Shown: positions 23,913 through 32,417 of the stretch, piece by piece
Layout: each line of letters starts with the position of its first letter
How positions within the stretch are numbered: the stretch's first letter is position 1
Origin: Dactylosporangium fulvum
GTDB lineage: Bacteria; Actinomycetota; Actinomycetes; Mycobacteriales; Micromonosporaceae
Direction: 5' to 3'
Assembly: GCF_025137375.1 (NCBI RefSeq)
Contig: NZ_CP073720.1
Span: forward strand, 9,510,501 to 9,574,500
DNA length: 64,000 nt
Position numbers and translations under genes: made by a program
The notes under the pieces: model-generated
Told to the model about the DNA's origin: nothing
Seen by the model: the letters and a program-made list of their open reading frames with translations, nothing else
Databases searched by the model: none

Positions 23913-25445
23913 CTAGTGGTAGAAGTGCCGGGTGCCGGTGAGGTACATCGTCACGCCGGCTTCGCGCGCCGCCGTGATCACGTCCTCGTCCCGGATCGAG
24001 CCGCCCGGCTGGACGATCGCCTTGACGCCCGCGGCGATGAGCTCCTTGGGGCCGTCGGCGAACGGGAAGAACGCGTCGGAGGCCGCCACCGAGCCGGCCG
24101 CCCGGTCACCGGCGCGCGAGACCGCGAGCCGGACCGAGTCGACCCGGTTGACCTGCCCCATGCCGACGCCGACCGTGGCGCCGTCGGAGGCCAGGAGGAT
24201 GGCGTTGGACTTCACCGCCCGCACCGCGCGCCAGGCGAACGCCAGGTCGCGCAACGTCTCCGCGTCGGCGGGCTCGCCGGTGACCAGCTTCCAGCCGGCC
24301 GGGTCGTCGCCGTCGGCGTCGATCCGGTCCGCGGACTGGACCAGCACGCCGCCGGAGACCTGCCGCGACTCGAACGGCGCGGGCTGCCAGGCCGGGGCCC
24401 GCAGGACCCGCAGGTTCTTCTTCGCGGTGAGCAGTCCGACGGCGCCGTCCTCGTAGGCCGGCGCGACGACAACCTCGGTGAAGATCTCGCTGATCTGCTT
24501 GGCGAGGTCGACGGTGACCGGTGCGTTGACGGCGATCACGCCGCCGTACGCGCTGACCGGGTCGCACGCGTGCGCCTTGCGGTGCGCCTCGGCCACGTCG
24601 CCGCCGATCGCGATGCCGCACGGGTTGGCGTGCTTGATGATCGCGACGCAGGGCTCGGCGAAGTCGTGCGCGGCGCGCCAGGCGGCGTCGGCGTCGACGT
24701 AGTTGTTGTAGGACATCTCCTTGCCGCCGAGCTGCTCGGCCTGGGCGAGACCGGGTGCGGCGGCGGGGTCGACGTACAGCGCGGCGGCCTGGTGCGGGTT
24801 CTCGCCGTAGCGCAGGGTCGCGGCACGGCGCAGCGCGGTCCCGGCGAAGTCGGCGGTGTCACGGGCGAACCAGGACGCCACGGCGACGTCGTACTCGGCG
24901 ATGTGGGCGAACGCCTGCGCGGCCAGGGCGCGCCGCTCGTCCAGCGTGAACCCGCCGTCGGTCAGCGCGGCCAGTGCCGCCGGATATGACTCGGGCGAGG
25001 TCACCACGGCGACACTCGGGAAGTTCTTCGCCGCGGCGCGGACCATCGCCGGTCCGCCGATGTCGATCTGCTCGACGCACTCGTCGTCGGAGGCGCCGGA
25101 GGCGACCGTCTCGGTGAACGGGTAGAGGTTCGACACGAGCAGCTCGAACGGCTCGATGCCGAGCTCCGCGAGCTGCGCGGCGTGCGCCTCCAGCCGCAGG
25201 TCGGCGAGCAGGCCGGCGTGCACCTTCGGGTGGAGGGTCTTCACCCGGCCGTCGAGCGTCTCCGGGAAGCCGGTGAGCTGCTCGACCTTGGTGACCGGCA
25301 GGCCGGCCGCCTCGATGCGGGCCGCCGTGGAGCCGGTGGAGACCAGCTCGACCCCGGCACCGGCCAGGGCACGGGCGAGGTCCTCGAGTCCGGTCTTGTC
25401 GTAGACGCTGATGAGCGCGCGCCTGATGGGACGGCGGTTAGCCAC
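23913..25445 (-). CDS. purH: Bifunctional AICAR formyltransferase/IMP cyclohydrolase
   Basis: 510 residues from GTG 25445, matching the family. The N-terminal MGS-like cyclohydrolase begins ANRRPIRRALISVYDKTGLE and contains TVSTGSTA-type (LVSTGSTAARIE) and RVKTLHPKVHAGLL motifs; the C-terminal transformylase has LRYGENPHQAAALY, ILIKHANPCG-type (VAIIKHANPCGIA), PFADGPKELIAAGV and ends GTRHFYH. It catalyses the last two steps of IMP synthesis using 10-formyl-THF. The start overlaps the purN stop by 8 bases (GTGGCTAA), so the pair is coupled. The frame also runs upstream into purN; this is shadow. Confidence 0.97.
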   Translation of the reverse strand: MANRRPIRRALISVYDKTGLEDLARALAGAGVELVSTGSTAARIEAAGLPVTKVEQLTGFPETLDGRVKTLHPKVHAGLLADLRLEAHAAQLAELGIEPFELLVSNLYPFTETVASGASDDECVEQIDIGGPAMVRAAAKNFPSVAVVTSPESYPAALAALTDGGFTLDERRALAAQAFAHIAEYDVAVASWFARDTADFAGTALRRAATLRYGENPHQAAALYVDPAAAPGLAQAEQLGGKEMSYNNYVDADAAWRAAHDFAEPCVAIIKHANPCGIAIGGDVAEAHRKAHACDPVSAYGGVIAVNAPVTVDLAKQISEIFTEVVVAPAYEDGAVGLLTAKKNLRVLRAPAWQPAPFESRQVSGGVLVQSADRIDADGDDPAGWKLVTGEPADAETLRDLAFAWRAVRAVKSNAILLASDGATVGVGMGQVNRVDSVRLAVSRAGDRAAGSVAASDAFFPFADGPKELIAAGVKAIVQPGGSIRDEDVITAAREAGVTMYLTGTRHFYH

Positions 25446-26052
25446 GGCCCAGCCTGACCTTTCGTTCGTTGACGGTCCAGCCTTCGCGCGCCATCCGCCC
25501 GACGGTGTCGACCAGCTGGCGGCGCTCGGCAACTTTGATCCGTTCCAGGAGCGTGTCCTCGGTGTCGTCGTCGAGGACCGGCACCGCGACCTGCGCGATG
25601 ATCGCCCCGGTGTCGACGCCGCTGTCGACGAAGTGCACCGTGGCACCAGCGAGCTTCACGCCGTAGGCGAGTGCGTCGCGCGGGCCGTGCATACCCGGGA
25701 ACGCCGGGAGTAACGCATTGTGCGTGTTGATGTACCGCCCCTCGAAGGCGGCCAGGAACCGCGGCCCGACGAGCTTGAGGAAGCCGGCCGAGACGATCAG
25801 GTCCGGCTCGTAGCCGGCGCAGGCCTCGGTGAGCGCCGCGTCCCACGCGTCGCGGTCCGGGTAGTCCCGCACCCGCGCCACGAACGTCGGGACGTCGTGC
25901 TTGGCCGCGCGGGCCAGTCCCTCGACGTCCGGGCGGTCGGCGCCGACGGCCACGACCGTGGCCCCGTAGGCGGGGTCGTCGGAGGCATCGAGCAGCGCCT
26001 GTAAGTTGGAGCCGGAGCCGGACACGAGCACGACAAGCCGAACGGTCACCAC
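25438..26052 (-). CDS. purN: Phosphoribosylglycinamide formyltransferase
   Basis: 204 residues. Motifs: VLVSGSGSNLQALLDA (phosphate loop), NTHNALLPAFPGMHG with the catalytic Asn-His region, and TVHFVDSGVDTGAIIAQ with the catalytic Asp. PurN formylates GAR with 10-formyl-THF in purine synthesis. The start is GTG 26052 or the adjacent GTG 26049. TAGAGT lies a few bases upstream on the minus strand with no Shine-Dalgarno between, so the mRNA is probably leaderless. It is first of the purN-purH operon and is divergent from the DUF4190-type gene. Confidence 0.96.
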   Translation of the reverse strand: MVTVRLVVLVSGSGSNLQALLDASDDPAYGATVVAVGADRPDVEGLARAAKHDVPTFVARVRDYPDRDAWDAALTEACAGYEPDLIVSAGFLKLVGPRFLAAFEGRYINTHNALLPAFPGMHGPRDALAYGVKLAGATVHFVDSGVDTGAIIAQVAVPVLDDDTEDTLLERIKVAERRQLVDTVGRMAREGWTVNERKVRLGRG

Positions 26053-26248
26053 AAAACTCTATCGACAGGGTCGGCGCAGCTCAGCGCCGGGCTGGCAGAC
26101 ATTTGGCACAAAAACTGGCAATAGCCCTTCCGCCCCTGCGAAGATTTGATCCTGACCAGTACGCTGCCGAAGTTCTGTATCCCCTCGGGACTACCCTGGT
26201 GCGGACCACCACCAGCAAGAGTTGTCCCCAGCCTTAGGAGCCATCGCA
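26053..26248. promoter_or_regulatory. Divergent purN / DUF4190 promoter region
   Basis: On the minus strand TAGAGT abuts purN. On the plus strand GACTACCCT near 26189-26197 contains the -10-like TACCCT, and TAGGAG at 26235-26240 is the ribosome binding site for the gene at 26249. The middle (26100-26130) is AT-richer and contains two near copies of TGGCA-type sequence. Confidence 0.45.
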
Positions 26249-26827
26249 ATGGGCTACCCACCATCGGGCCAGGATCCCTACGGGCAGCAGCCCAACCAGG
26301 ATCCCTACGGTCAGCCCCAGTACGGGCAGCAGCCGCAGTACGGGCAGCCGCAGCAGCCGTCCTACCAGGACCCGTATGCGCAGCCGCAGCAGCCCGCCTA
26401 CCAGGACCCCTACGCGCAGCCGCAGCAGCCGGCCTACCAGGACCCGTACGCGCAGCAGCCGCCGGTTTCCGGCTCGCCGTACCCCACCTCGGGCGGCGCG
26501 TACCCCGGCCCGACCTCGGGCGGCGCCTACCCGGGCGGCGGCTACGGCGCGCCGGCGCAGCCGCAGAACACGCTCGGCCTCGTCGGCATGATTCTGGGCA
26601 TCGCCGCGATCCCGCTGCTGTGCTGCTTCTCGATCGGCCTCCCGCTGGGTATCGCGGCGGTCGTCGTGAGCTACCTCGCACTCAACAAGGTCAAGCAGGG
26701 CCTCGCCACCAACCGCAGCCAGGCCATGGCCGGTCTCATCTGCGGCGCCGTGGCGGTTGTCCTCTGGGTCGTGTTCCTGATCCTGTCGCTGGCGCTCAAC
26801 TTCAGCACGGGCTACTCCGGCCTGTAA
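26249..26827 (+). CDS. Gln/Pro/Tyr-rich DUF4190-type membrane protein
   Basis: 192 residues. The first about 100 are disordered and repetitive, with GQQP and YGQP units followed by at least three copies of a 12-residue repeat around AYQDPYAQPQQP, then Gly/Tyr/Pro segments. The C-terminal about 75 residues hold two membrane helices (LGLVGMILGIAAIPLLCC and a second ending VLWVVFLILSLAL) with a short loop ALNKVKQGLATNRSQAMAGLI, the DUF4190 pattern. Function is unknown; such proteins are common in actinobacterial envelopes. Start ATG 26249 has TAGGAG at 8-13 bases upstream. Confidence 0.78.
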   Translation: MGYPPSGQDPYGQQPNQDPYGQPQYGQQPQYGQPQQPSYQDPYAQPQQPAYQDPYAQPQQPAYQDPYAQQPPVSGSPYPTSGGAYPGPTSGGAYPGGGYGAPAQPQNTLGLVGMILGIAAIPLLCCFSIGLPLGIAAVVVSYLALNKVKQGLATNRSQAMAGLICGAVAVVLWVVFLILSLALNFSTGYSGL

Positions 26828-26856
26828 GCAGCGACTTGGCCTGAGCAGGCCGCAGC

Positions 26857-26890
26857 AGGAGCGCGGGTGGCGTTTGCTACCCGCGCTCCT
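26857..26890. terminator. Bidirectional hairpin terminator overlapping the PerM-like stop
   Basis: A perfect 12-bp stem (26857-26868 with 26879-26890) with a 10-base loop, followed by TTCTTTG on the plus strand. The stop codon of the convergent membrane protein gene lies inside the loop and stem. Confidence 0.85.
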
Positions 26891-28178
26891 TCTTTGCGCG
26901 CAGTGCGAGCTTCGTCGCCGTCGTGGCGAGCAGCGTGCCGATCGACGTCATGAGCATCGCCACGAAGCCCACCGCACCCGAGTGCGGGCCCACGTCGGCG
27001 AGCCCTTCCCCGCCGATCGAGCCGCTCGCCGCCACCGAGACCAGGGCGAGCAGGACACCGGTGACCGGACCGGCCAGCGCTGCCCCGCCGAGCAGCGCGA
27101 CCCAGCCCCGTTCCGCGCCGTCCCGCAGCGTGCGGCGGGCGAGCAGCCACCCCGCGATCAGCGCCGCCGCGAGGGGCAGGCCCAGCAGGAGCGGCGCCCA
27201 GCCGGTCGCCGGGGTCGTCGGCAGCCCGGCCAGCAGCGGTACCGCGGGCAGCGGCCCGACCGACACCTCCGCCGCGCTGATCGAGGTCTCCGTGCCGATC
27301 TGGAAGCCGGGCCCGACCACGTAGCTGGCGGCCCAGGTGGCCACGTTCGGGGCGAAGAACGCGCAGACGACCACGAGCCCGACCTGCCCCGCGATGCCGG
27401 TGTGGTAGTCGTCGATGATCTGGCTCGCGTCGCCGCCGCTGAACGCCACCGCCATGCCGGTCACGGCGGCCCCGGCGCCGAGGATCAGCAGCGCGGTGAC
27501 GGCGCCGGTGCGGGTCGCGTCACGCAGCACCGCCGGCATCCTGACGGCGAGGCGGGCTACGCCACGCGCCTCGGTGAACGCCCCCAGCGCACCGGCCAGC
27601 AGGCCGAACACGGCCAGTGTGAGGCCGGCTCGCACGACGGAGACGTCGACGCCCTTGTGGCCGGCGATCGTGGCGGCGAGGGCGCCGCACAGGCCGTACA
27701 CGACCCCGATCGAAAGCGCGGCACGGAGCGCGGGCCAGGGCGACCACCGTGCGTTGCGCGGCCTTGCCCTGGCTCCGATGGCGCGAGCGGTGTGGACGCC
27801 CGCGCGGCTGACCCGCCACACCGCCACGGCGGTGAGGCCGAGCGGGGCGAGGCTGATGGGCCCGAGGCCGGTCTGGAGCGGCACCCAGTGCGCCAGCAGC
27901 CAGCCGGCCAGCCCGAGGCGCAACACCTGGCCGGCCGGGGCACCCGAGCTGTCGACGGCGTGCAGCAGCCAGACGACGACGAGGGTCGGGACGAGCGACA
28001 CGAGAGCCGCCCACAGCGTCGTGACCGTGGCGGCGAGCGCGAGCGGGGCACGGCGGGCCGGACGGCGGGCGGGGCCCTTGCCCCGCGCCGGCCGCCGCTG
28101 GATCGGCAGGCGTACGGTCTCCCGGTCCTCGAGCCGGGTCTGCGCCCCGTCCTCCGGTTCCTCAGGGGTGGTCGGCAT
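26877..28178 (-). CDS. DUF6350/PerM-like multi-helix membrane protein
   Basis: 433 residues with about ten hydrophobic helices and a charged N-terminal tail (EEPEDGAQTRLEDRETV) of about 45 residues. Segments such as LHAVDSSGAPAGQVLRLGLAGWLLAHW and the location between purN-purH and sucCD match the actinobacterial DUF6350 family, whose mycobacterial member PerM supports cell division under stress. That role is family knowledge and not shown here. ATG 28178 is preferred over the longer frame from 28214, since homologues usually start near this point. Its 3' end lies within the shared terminator. Confidence 0.75.
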   Translation of the reverse strand: MPTTPEEPEDGAQTRLEDRETVRLPIQRRPARGKGPARRPARRAPLALAATVTTLWAALVSLVPTLVVVWLLHAVDSSGAPAGQVLRLGLAGWLLAHWVPLQTGLGPISLAPLGLTAVAVWRVSRAGVHTARAIGARARPRNARWSPWPALRAALSIGVVYGLCGALAATIAGHKGVDVSVVRAGLTLAVFGLLAGALGAFTEARGVARLAVRMPAVLRDATRTGAVTALLILGAGAAVTGMAVAFSGGDASQIIDDYHTGIAGQVGLVVVCAFFAPNVATWAASYVVGPGFQIGTETSISAAEVSVGPLPAVPLLAGLPTTPATGWAPLLLGLPLAAALIAGWLLARRTLRDGAERGWVALLGGAALAGPVTGVLLALVSVAASGSIGGEGLADVGPHSGAVGFVAMLMTSIGTLLATTATKLALRAKKERG

Positions 28179-28250
28179 CGCTCTTACTGTGTCAAAGACC
28201 GGACGGCCGGTCACTCACCCCGGCCGTCCGAATCCGTCGTTCTTTCGCGC

Positions 28251-29138
28251 TCAGAGCGCGTTGACGAGAGCGCGCATCAGGTTCGCGGTCTCGGTCGGCG
28301 TCTTGCCGACACGCACACCGACCGCTTCGAGCGCCAGTTTCTTCGCGTCGGCGGTGCCCGCCGAGCCGGAGATGATCGCACCGGCGTGGCCCATGGTCTT
28401 GCCGGGCGGCGCAGTGAAGCCGGCGATGTAGCCGACGACCGGCTTGCGCACGTTGGACCTGATGAAGTCCGCGGCCCGCTCCTCGGCGTCGCCGCCGATC
28501 TCGCCGATCATGACGATCGCGGCGGTCTCGGGGTCGGCCTCGAACGCGGCGAGCGCATCGATGTGCGTCGTGCCGATGACCGGGTCACCGCCGATGCCGA
28601 TGCAGGTCGAGAAGCCGATGTCACGAAGTTCGTACATCATCTGGTACGTCAACGTGCCCGACTTGCTGACCAGACCGATCTTGCCCGGGCCGGTGATGTC
28701 GGCCGGGATGATGCCGGCGTTGGACTTGCCGGGGCTCGCGATGCCGGGGCAGTTCGGCCCGATGATGCGGGTCTTGTTGCCGGTCGCCTGCGCGTGCGCC
28801 CAGAACGCGGCGGTGTCGTGCACCGGCACGCCCTCGGTGATGACCACGGCGAGCGGGATCTGCGCGTCGATCGCCTCGACTGCGGCCGACTTGGTGCCGG
28901 CCGGCGGGACGAAGATCACGGTGGTGTCGGCGCCGGTCTGCTCCATCGCCTCGGCGACGCTCGCGAAGACCGGGAGCTTGGTGCCGTCGAAGTCGACCTG
29001 CTGGCCGGCCTTGCGCGGGTTGACACCACCGACCACGTCAGTGCCTGCGGCGAGCATGCGCCTGGTGTGCTTGGAGCCCTCGGCGCCGGTCATGCCCTGG
29101 ACGATGACCTTGCTGGACTCGGTCAGCCATACCGCCAT
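28251..29138 (-). CDS. sucD: Succinyl-CoA synthetase alpha subunit
   Basis: 295 residues, usual length. It contains the CoA/ADP-binding GMTGAEGSKHTRRM, GVNPRKAGQ, IIGPNCPGIASPGKSN and the active-site phosphohistidine segment TMGHAGAIISGSAG. With SucC it converts succinyl-CoA to succinate with substrate-level phosphorylation. ATG 29138 comes 4 bases after the sucC stop, so the genes are coupled; the longer frame from 29189 overlaps sucC and is rejected. Confidence 0.97.
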   Translation of the reverse strand: MAVWLTESSKVIVQGMTGAEGSKHTRRMLAAGTDVVGGVNPRKAGQQVDFDGTKLPVFASVAEAMEQTGADTTVIFVPPAGTKSAAVEAIDAQIPLAVVITEGVPVHDTAAFWAHAQATGNKTRIIGPNCPGIASPGKSNAGIIPADITGPGKIGLVSKSGTLTYQMMYELRDIGFSTCIGIGGDPVIGTTHIDALAAFEADPETAAIVMIGEIGGDAEERAADFIRSNVRKPVVGYIAGFTAPPGKTMGHAGAIISGSAGTADAKKLALEAVGVRVGKTPTETANLMRALVNAL

Positions 29139-29142
29139 GGTC

Positions 29143-30318
29143 CTACACCCCACTCGCTGCGAGCTCGGCGGCGCGACGGGCCGCACCATCCATCGTGTCG
29201 ACCCGCTCGATGAGCGGGTTGGCGGCCTCGTCGAGGATCCGGCGCCCCTCCTCGGCGTTGTTGCCGTCGAGGCGGACCACCAGCGGCTTGGCGACTTCCT
29301 CGCCGCGGTCCTTGAGCAGCTGCAGGGCCTGCACGATGCCGTTGGCGACCGCGTCGCAGGCGGTGATGCCGCCGAAGACGTTGACGAAGACGCTCTTCAC
29401 GTCGGGGTCGCCGAGCACGATCTCCAGGCCGTTGGCCATGACCTGCGCGCTCGCGCCGCCGCCGATGTCGAGGAAGTTGGCCGGCTTGCTGCCGAGACCC
29501 TCGCCGGCGTAGGCCACCACGTCGAGGGTCGACATGACCAGGCCGGCACCGTTGCCGATGATGCCGACGTTGCCGTCGAGCTTCACGTAGTTGAGGTTCT
29601 TCTCCTTGGCCGCCTGCTCCAGCGGGTCGACCGCGGCCTTGTCCTCGAGCGCCTCGTGCTCGGGCTGGCGGAAGTCGGCGTTCGCGTCGAGCGTGACCTT
29701 GGCGTCGAGGCACAGGACGGTGCCGTCGGCGGTCTTCGCGAGCGGGTTGACCTCAACCAGCGTGGCGTCCTCGGCGACGAACGCCTGCCACAGCTTGACC
29801 GCGATGTCGACGACCTGGTCGGCGACCTCGGCCGGGAACTGAGCCCGCTCGACGATCCGGCGCGCGGTCGCCTCGTCGACGCCCTTCACCGCGTCGATCG
29901 CGACCTTGGCGACCTTCTCCGGCGCGTCGTGGGCGACGGTCTCGATCTCCATGCCGCCCGCGACACTGGCGATGCACAGGAACGTGCGGTTCGCGCGGTC
30001 GAGCAGGTAGGAGAAGTAGTACTCCTCGGCGATGTCGGCCGTGGTGGTCACCATGACCTTGTGGACCGTGTGGCCCTTGATGTCCATGCCGAGGATGTCG
30101 GTGGCGCGCGCGGTCGCCTCGTCGGCGCCCTCGGCCAGCTTGACGCCGCCGGCCTTGCCGCGGCCGCCGACCTTCACCTGAGCTTTGATGACAACCCGCC
30201 CGCCGAGCTCCTCGGCGATCGCCCGGGCCTCTTCAGGGGTCTCGGCGACACCGCCGCCCAGCACGGGGAGCCCGTGCTTGGCGAAGAGGGCGCGCCCCTG
30301 GTACTCGTACAGGTCCAC
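29143..30318 (-). CDS. sucC: Succinyl-CoA synthetase beta subunit
   Basis: 391 residues. It starts MDLYEYQGRALFAKHGLPVL and has the ATP-grasp features VVIKAQVKVGGRGKAGGV, VEVNPLAKTADG, LDGNVGIIGNGAGLVM and SVFVNVFGGITACD. SucC binds the nucleotide and succinate in the TCA cycle. Start GTG 30318. The 375-base upstream region contains two inverted repeats. sucC and sucD form an operon. Confidence 0.97.
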   Translation of the reverse strand: MDLYEYQGRALFAKHGLPVLGGGVAETPEEARAIAEELGGRVVIKAQVKVGGRGKAGGVKLAEGADEATARATDILGMDIKGHTVHKVMVTTTADIAEEYYFSYLLDRANRTFLCIASVAGGMEIETVAHDAPEKVAKVAIDAVKGVDEATARRIVERAQFPAEVADQVVDIAVKLWQAFVAEDATLVEVNPLAKTADGTVLCLDAKVTLDANADFRQPEHEALEDKAAVDPLEQAAKEKNLNYVKLDGNVGIIGNGAGLVMSTLDVVAYAGEGLGSKPANFLDIGGGASAQVMANGLEIVLGDPDVKSVFVNVFGGITACDAVANGIVQALQLLKDRGEEVAKPLVVRLDGNNAEEGRRILDEAANPLIERVDTMDGAARRAAELAASGV

Positions 30319-30388
30319 AGTGGTCCCGATCCGTCAACCGTGCCGCCTGCCCCATCGCGAGGACGGCTCAACGCTCGCAGCCTAACCA

Positions 30389-30428
30389 GGCACACCGGGC
30401 TACACCGCGCGCGGGTGCCCGGTGTGCC
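30389..30428. promoter_or_regulatory. 12-bp inverted repeat upstream of sucC
   Basis: GGCACACCGGGC (30389-30400) is repeated as its exact reverse complement at 30417-30428, with a 16-base GC-rich spacer. It could be a regulator-binding site or a leader hairpin in the sucCD transcript. Confidence 0.45.
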
Positions 30429-30605
30429 CGATTCCACTTTCTCACTTCCGGGGGACACCGCGTGGGGCGCGTAACCCTCCTGTCCGGCCGTCGTTGAGAG
30501 CAGTGTCGGCCCGCCCACGGGGCACGAACCCCGAGGGTAGGGCCGGCACCAGAAACGGCCGATGCCCTGTCGGTCGAGGGGTGGCGGCGGGGCATCGTGC
30601 GATAG

Positions 30606-30640
30606 AGGGGCCGGACGTGTGAGGGGTGCGTCCGGCCCCT
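30606..30640. terminator. Hairpin downstream of the B12-binding protein gene
   Basis: AGGGGCCGGACG (30606-30617) pairs perfectly with 30629-30640 around an 11-base loop; the plus strand continues CCCTTTATT. It lies 54 bases beyond the stop of the minus-strand B12-binding gene and is most simply its terminator. Confidence 0.7.
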
Positions 30641-30693
30641 CCCTTTATTCGTCACATTTGTCGCAACCTATGGCACGTTTTACGCCACGGGCG

Positions 30694-31098
30694 TTATGCG
30701 GCGGCCGGCACGATATGTGCTCTGGCCCATTCCACGATCGCTTGGGTGGTCGCACCGGGAGTGAAAATCTTCGCTACGCCGAGCCGTTCCAGTTCCGGCA
30801 GGTCCTCGTCGGGGATGATGCCGCCACCGAACACCACGACGTCGTCGGCGCCCCGCTCGGCGAGCAGCTCGATGACCCTGCGGAACAGGGTCATGTGCGC
30901 GCCGGAGAGCACGGACAGGCCGACGGCGTCGGCGTCCTCCTGGATCGCGGTCTCGACGATCTGCTCGGGCGACTGGTGCAGGCCGGTGTAGATGACCTCC
31001 ATGCCGGCGTCCCGCAGCGCCCGGGCAACGATCTTGACGCCTCGATCATGTCCGTCAAGGCCGGGTTTGGCGATAACGACGCGGGTCCGCGCGCTCAT
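30694..31098 (-). CDS. Stand-alone cobalamin-binding domain protein (methylmalonyl/isobutyryl-CoA mutase small subunit type)
   Basis: 134 residues, one domain only. It has the B12-binding signature DxHxxG as DGHDRG (Asp15, His17, Gly20), the SxL segment GLSVLSGAH and the GG region VVFGGGIIPDEDL. In actinobacteria such subunits pair with a separately encoded catalytic subunit of an acyl-CoA mutase (IcmB/MutB type) to isomerise branched and straight acyl-CoAs with adenosylcobalamin. No catalytic subunit is in the window, so it must act in trans. ATG 31098 is preferred over GTG 31104 because AAGGA lies nine bases before it. Confidence 0.88.
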   Translation of the reverse strand: MSARTRVVIAKPGLDGHDRGVKIVARALRDAGMEVIYTGLHQSPEQIVETAIQEDADAVGLSVLSGAHMTLFRRVIELLAERGADDVVVFGGGIIPDEDLPELERLGVAKIFTPGATTQAIVEWARAHIVPAAA

Positions 31099-31104
31099 CT
31101 TCAC

Positions 31105-31364
31105 CTGTCCTTCCCTGTTGGGTGCGACTTCTGGCCTGAAGGTACCGCAGGCGCACCGGACGGCGTCAGGGACGGCTCGGCAACGAGTTCGGCATGCCTC
31201 CGGTTACGCACAACCAACCGGCCGGGGGTGATTGCACCGCGGCCCCGGCGTGGCGCGCTCCTCGGGTTGTGGGGCCCTTTCGGAATGGCTACCGTGACGT
31301 TCGGCTTCATCGAATTGTTGCTCTTGGGCTGTACGTTTTCCCGGTCGGATTCGGAGGTTTTCGC
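31105..31364. promoter_or_regulatory. Divergent region before the M23 peptidase
   Basis: 260 bases between the B12-binding gene and the peptidase. GGAGG at 31352-31356 fixes GTG 31365. TTGTTG and TACGTT about 31316-31340 could be a weak promoter. I looked for a c-di-AMP riboswitch, which often precedes actinobacterial wall hydrolases, and saw no match. Confidence 0.4.
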
Positions 31365-32039
31365 GTGGACGATGAGATACCGCGCGGGAATTACCGGGGA
31401 CGCCGCCGCATGCAGACGCCGCACGGCCGCTATGCGGCCGTGCTCACGACCGCGGTCGTCGGGGCCGGCATCGTCGCGCTGGGCACGTCCGCCGCGCTGC
31501 CGGAGCCACGCACCGACACCCTGGCGCTGGAGGCGAGCGGCAGTTTCGACGACATCACCGCCCGCTCGGCCGATCGTGCCAGCCGCGGCGACTCGCACAC
31601 GTCGACGACCAACCAGCCGGCCCCCGACGTGTGGATCCTCCCCCTGCGCAACTACACGCTGACCTCGTTCTACGGCACACGCTGGGGCCGCCTGCACCCG
31701 GGCGTCGACCTGGGCGCCCCGCAGGGCACCCCGTTCATGGCGGTCGCGGCCGGCAAGGTCGTCGTGTGCCGCTGGAACGGCGGCTACGGATACAACGTCA
31801 TGATCGACCACGGCGACGGCATCGTGACCGTCTACGGCCACGCGTCGAAGCTCCTGTGCCGCGAGGGCCAGACGGTCCGGGCCGGCGACAAGATCGCGTT
31901 GACCGGCAATACCGGGCACTCGTTCGGCTCGCACCTCCACTTCGAGGTCCGCCAGAACGACAAGCCGATCGAGCCGCTGTCCTTCATGCGCAAGCACGGC
32001 GTGGACATTCAGAAACACACCGAGTCGATCTATTCCTAG
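31365..32039 (+). CDS. M23-family (LytM) metallopeptidase, membrane-anchored
   Basis: 224 residues from GTG 31365, which has a perfectly placed GGAGG; ATG 31410 is the alternative. A basic N-terminus is followed by a helix at about 24-46 (AAVLTTAVVGAGIVALGTSAAL) that serves as signal or anchor. The C-terminal half is the M23 domain with HPGVDLGAPQGTP (zinc His and Asp) and GHSFGSHLHFEVR (HxH motif); all zinc ligands are present. It should cleave peptidoglycan cross-bridges or act as a wall remodelling factor. It is followed by a 54-nt palindrome. Confidence 0.92.
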   Translation: MDDEIPRGNYRGRRRMQTPHGRYAAVLTTAVVGAGIVALGTSAALPEPRTDTLALEASGSFDDITARSADRASRGDSHTSTTNQPAPDVWILPLRNYTLTSFYGTRWGRLHPGVDLGAPQGTPFMAVAAGKVVVCRWNGGYGYNVMIDHGDGIVTVYGHASKLLCREGQTVRAGDKIALTGNTGHSFGSHLHFEVRQNDKPIEPLSFMRKHGVDIQKHTESIYS

Positions 32040-32047
32040 TTCATTTC

Positions 32048-32101
32048 CATGATCACGGACGTTTTGCGGGGTCACGGATCACCGAAACGTCCGCGATCAT
32101 G
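32048..32101. repeat. 54-nt imperfect palindrome after the M23 gene
   Basis: The 17-base left arm at 32048-32064 (CATGATCACGGACGTTT) matches the reverse complement of 32085-32101 at 16 of 17 positions, with a 20-base loop. It starts 9 bases after the peptidase stop. It can terminate transcription, yet its lower GC and size also suit a dispersed palindromic repeat. Confidence 0.65.
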
Positions 32102-32417
32102 ACCTCCGCCTATGGGCGGCGGCTTTTCGGCAGTGTGGCCGCCTCGCCTGCGCGGGCATCGGCATCACGGCGCCGCAGATGGCAGACTCCCACGAACGGG
32201 TCACGGCCTGAGCGACTCACGCCCTGATCAACCCACGCCCCGAGCGGCACACGGCCCGAGCCGGACCACCGGGGTGGGTGGCGCGCGGCCGAGCGGCGCA
32301 CGGCGTGCGAACTCCAGGCACCACGCGGACTCCGGCACCGCGTGAATTCCGGCACCACGCGTGGACTCCAGGCACCGTGACGCCGGCGGCACCATGTGGA
32401 CCCACCCATGGACAGAC

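Larger units (their letters stand above)
30319..30693. other. sucC leader and promoter region with several inverted repeats
   Basis: No gene is evident in these 375 bases. Inverted repeats lie at 30389-30428 (12-bp arms, 16-base spacer), 30560-30597 (8-bp arms) and 30606-30640 (12-bp arms). The first is 70-110 bases upstream of the sucC start and could be an operator or an mRNA leader hairpin. The others lie towards the B12-binding gene. No clear -35/-10 pair was identified. Confidence 0.5.

Noticed and set aside
23913..25646. Longer purH frame with 67 extra N-terminal residues
   Set aside because: The extra part lies in the purN gene in another frame and is Ser/Arg-rich; GTG 25445 starts at the family's N-terminus.
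30518..30533. tRNA T-arm-like sequence (CGGGG-TTCGTG-CCCCG on the minus strand)
   Set aside because: The loop has six instead of seven bases and lacks the conserved A; no acceptor stem or anticodon arm can be drawn around it.
31105..31364. Possible c-di-AMP riboswitch before the M23 peptidase
   Set aside because: I could not find the conserved helix and loop pattern; the region has only weak promoter-like elements.
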